This document shows positions 62,265 through 64,000 of a DNA stretch of 64,000 bases, in pieces (position 1 is the stretch's first letter; each line of letters begins with the position of its first letter). A model generated the notes under the pieces. It was not told the DNA's origin, did no database searches, and was given only the letters and a program-made list of their open reading frames with translations. Position numbers and translations under genes: made by a program. This DNA is from Erinaceus europaeus. Lineage: Eukaryota; Chordata; Mammalia; Eulipotyphla; Erinaceidae. The DNA lies in assembly GCF_950295315.1 (NCBI RefSeq), contig NC_080171.1, positions 118,739,747-118,803,746 on the forward strand, read 5' to 3'.

Positions 62265-62479
62265 AACTGAAGTAAATATCAACTATTGCTATTATGACAA
62301 CTATCTAGATTAAAACATATTAGTGATTTAATATTAGTTTACAAAATTATAAGCTAACAAGAGTGTAATTCCACACCTTTCCCACCAGAGTTCTGTCCCC
62401 ATTACCTCCATTGGAAACTGCATTAGTTCACTAATATTTTTCCTTCAAGTAAATACAGATATATATATATTTTTTTCTA

Positions 62480-62524
<45 letters not shown>

Positions 62525-62610
62525 ACATTAAAATGTAATCAGATTATGTGGAACTGCCACCTGTAATCTTACAGTCTTGTAACCCATTATTAACCACAAA
62601 TAAGAAAATA
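62265..62610. other. Unassigned, with (TA)n at 62484-62520
   Basis: A (TA)n repeat of about 18 units. Otherwise nothing recognised. Confidence 0.5.
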
Positions 62611-62621
62611 GTTTAAAAAAA

Positions 62622-62904
62622 TTTATATTCATTTATTTATTTTCTCTTTTGTTGCCCTTGTTCTTTAATGTTGTAGTTATTATTGCTATTGTTGTACTCA
62701 TCACTGTTGGATAGGACAGAGAGAAATGGAGAGAGGAGGGGAAGACAGAGAGGGGGAGAGAAAGACAGACACCTGCAGACCTGCTTCACCCCATGTGAAG
62801 CGACTCCCCTGCAGGTGGGGAGCCCAGGGCTCGAACTGGGATCCTTGTGTCGGTCCTTGTGCTTCGTGCCACGTGCGCTTAACCCGCGCCACTGCCCAAC
62901 TCCC
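62622..62904 (-). mobile_element. Family A SINE
   Basis: TTGTTGCCCTTGTTCTTTAA to GCGCCACTGCCCAACTCC. Target duplication around ATAGTTTAAAAAAA / ATAGTTTTTTAAAAAAA. Confidence 0.9.
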
Positions 62905-62956
62905 TGGAAGATAGTTTTTTAAAAAAACATTATGTAGTCAGATTGGAAGCTTACTT

Positions 62957-63172
62957 CAGGGACCTGGTGGTGGCCCAGCTGTGGTTGAGTGCATATGTTG
63001 CAATGTGCAAGGACCTGGGTTCAAACTCCCAGTCCCCACCTGCAGGGGGAAAGCTTCACGAGTGGGGAAGCAGGGCTGCAGGCGTCTGTTTCTTTTCTTT
63101 TCTCTCTCCTCCACCCTGCTCAATATCTGTCTGTCTCTATCAGATAAATAAAAACAATAAAAAGATTTTTTT
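62957..63172 (+). mobile_element. Family B SINE
   Basis: AGGGACCTGGTGGTGGCCCA, CCCCACCTGCAGGGGGAAAG, tail CAGATAAATAAAAACAAT. Confidence 0.88.
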
Positions 63173-63221
63173 AAATGAAAATAAAAGGGGAAAAACTTAA
63201 AAAAGATAAAACTACTCCAGT

Positions 63222-63395
63222 TAGGCAAAATAGCGACCTTGAACAGTGTACTGCTTAGCCGTGCAAGTGACCCGGGCTCACACCCGACCCCAGCCTCACT
63301 GCAGGAAGCTTGGCCCCTATGGTTTCTTTCTCTTTATCTACTGGCCTCTTTCTCTATCTGAAAAAGTCAGACTGGAGCAGTAAGACCACAGCAAC
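63222..63395 (+). mobile_element. Family E SINE
   Basis: AATAGCGACCTTGAACAGTG, CTGAAAAAGTCAGACTGGAG. Confidence 0.6.
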
Positions 63396-63498
63396 AAAGT
63401 ATATAAAAAACAACTTCTCTGGTATGCACAGCAACAAAAAATCTCAGATACAATCTCAATCAAACATAGTTCATGTTTATGAAATTCTGAAAATGTAT

Positions 63499-63764
63499 TT
63501 ATTTTTATTTATTTATTCCCTTTTGTTGCCCTTGTTGTTTTATTGTTGTAGTTATTATTGTTGTTGTCGTCGTTGTTGGATAGGACAGAGAGAAATGGAG
63601 AGAGGAGGGGAAGACAGAGAGGAGGAGAGAAAGACAGACCTGCTTCACCGCCTGGGAAGCGACTCCCCTGCAGGTGGGGAGCCGGGGTTCGAACCGGGAT
63701 CCTTATGCCGGTCCTTGTGCTTTGCGCCACCTGCGCTTAACCTGCTGTGCTACAGCCCGACTCC
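63499..63764 (-). mobile_element. Family A SINE, near consensus
   Basis: TTCCCTTTTGTTGCCCTTGT to GCTACAGCCCGACTCC. Target duplication GAAAATGTATTT at about 63488-63499 and 63766-63777. Confidence 0.92.
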
Positions 63765-63777
63765 TCGAAAATGTATT

Positions 63778-64000
63778 TTATAATAACTTGGACAAATAAA
63801 AAAATCCAGTATTCTAAACTATCTTACATGAAATTGCATATGTATTTTGTCCTTATCTGTTCAATCAATGGATATACACAAACATCTGTGAAAAGATAGA
63901 CAAAATATACTCTTGAAGGACATGTATACTAGAATGAGCTCTTCTTACAAAAAATCCATATCTTCCATTATAACTACTTCAACTTCAGCAAATGTAAAAA
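63778..64000. other. Unassigned AT-rich end of window
   Basis: No exon or repeat recognised. Confidence 0.4.

Noticed and set aside
41880..64000. A second protein-coding gene upstream of NDUFV2
   Set aside because: No exon with splice sites and recognisable protein was found. The largest frames are SINE, L1 or MIR derived.

Overview
The window is mammalian nuclear DNA, most likely from a hedgehog (Erinaceidae, for example Erinaceus europaeus). Two things point there. It holds a complete vertebrate nuclear gene for a mitochondrial complex I subunit, and it is saturated with one set of tRNA-headed SINEs that I associate with hedgehog. The species is an inference; the gene is read directly. No prokaryotic system, CRISPR array or phage is present.

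Layout. (1) 1-2880: flank or intron sequence with MIR-like fragments and SINEs. (2) About 2945-4920: a strong CpG island just beyond the 3' end of NDUFV2. By the conserved human 18p11.22 order (NDUFV2 followed head-to-tail by ANKRD12) this should be the ANKRD12 promoter and non-coding first exon(s) on the minus strand. No ANKRD12 coding exon is seen, so 1-3880 is probably its intron 1. (3) 5440-41610: NDUFV2 on the minus strand, eight coding exons at 41578-41519, 22039-21974, 19631-19569, 19481-19365, 16330-16162, 13725-13616, 11658-11582 and 5590-5497. They splice in frame with GT-AG junctions to 251 codons plus stop. All four 2Fe-2S cysteines (C137, C142, C178, C182) are intact and the AATAAA signal lies at 5467-5462. 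(4) About 40960-41790: the NDUFV2 CpG-island promoter. (5) 41800-64000: gene-poor upstream DNA made of SINEs, L1 3' ends, MIR/L2 fragments and microsatellites, with one good CTCF-type motif in a repeat-free block near 60030.

SINE families (working names used in the feature list). A: head like GGGAGTCGGGCGGTAGCGC with A box TAGCGCAGCGG and B box GGTTCGAGCCC, a pyrimidine-rich body, then an (AAC/AAT)n stretch and a GGGCAACAAAAGGG tail. B: head GGCCRGGYGGTGGCGCACC, body with CCCCACCTGCAGGGGGAAAG, tail CCAATAATAAATAAA. C: head GTCCRGGAGGTGGCGCAG, with CTCAAGCATGAGGTCC and a CTCATGAATAAATAAA tail. D: GGAGATAGCATAATGGTTAT, CCTGAGGCTC and AGCAGTGCTCTGGT. E: an older tRNA-like family with CACCACATGGGAGCA and GAGCAGTGAAATCA. 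Some A and B copies, and E in a related form, carry a shared 3' extension (CTCCAGGAGCAGTGGATTCA ... CCAGCAATAACCCTGGAGGC).

The points of most interest are a SINE target-site duplication that overlaps the NDUFV2 exon 2 splice donor, a tailless 3'-truncated 7SK retrocopy with a 12-bp target duplication, repeated independent SINE insertions at one target site, nested SINE stacks that can be ordered in time, and an apparent antisense bias of family A inside NDUFV2. Except for NDUFV2, the promoter islands and the 7SK copy, the window reads as repeats or unrecognised sequence. Repeat boundaries are by eye, usually within about 10 bases.
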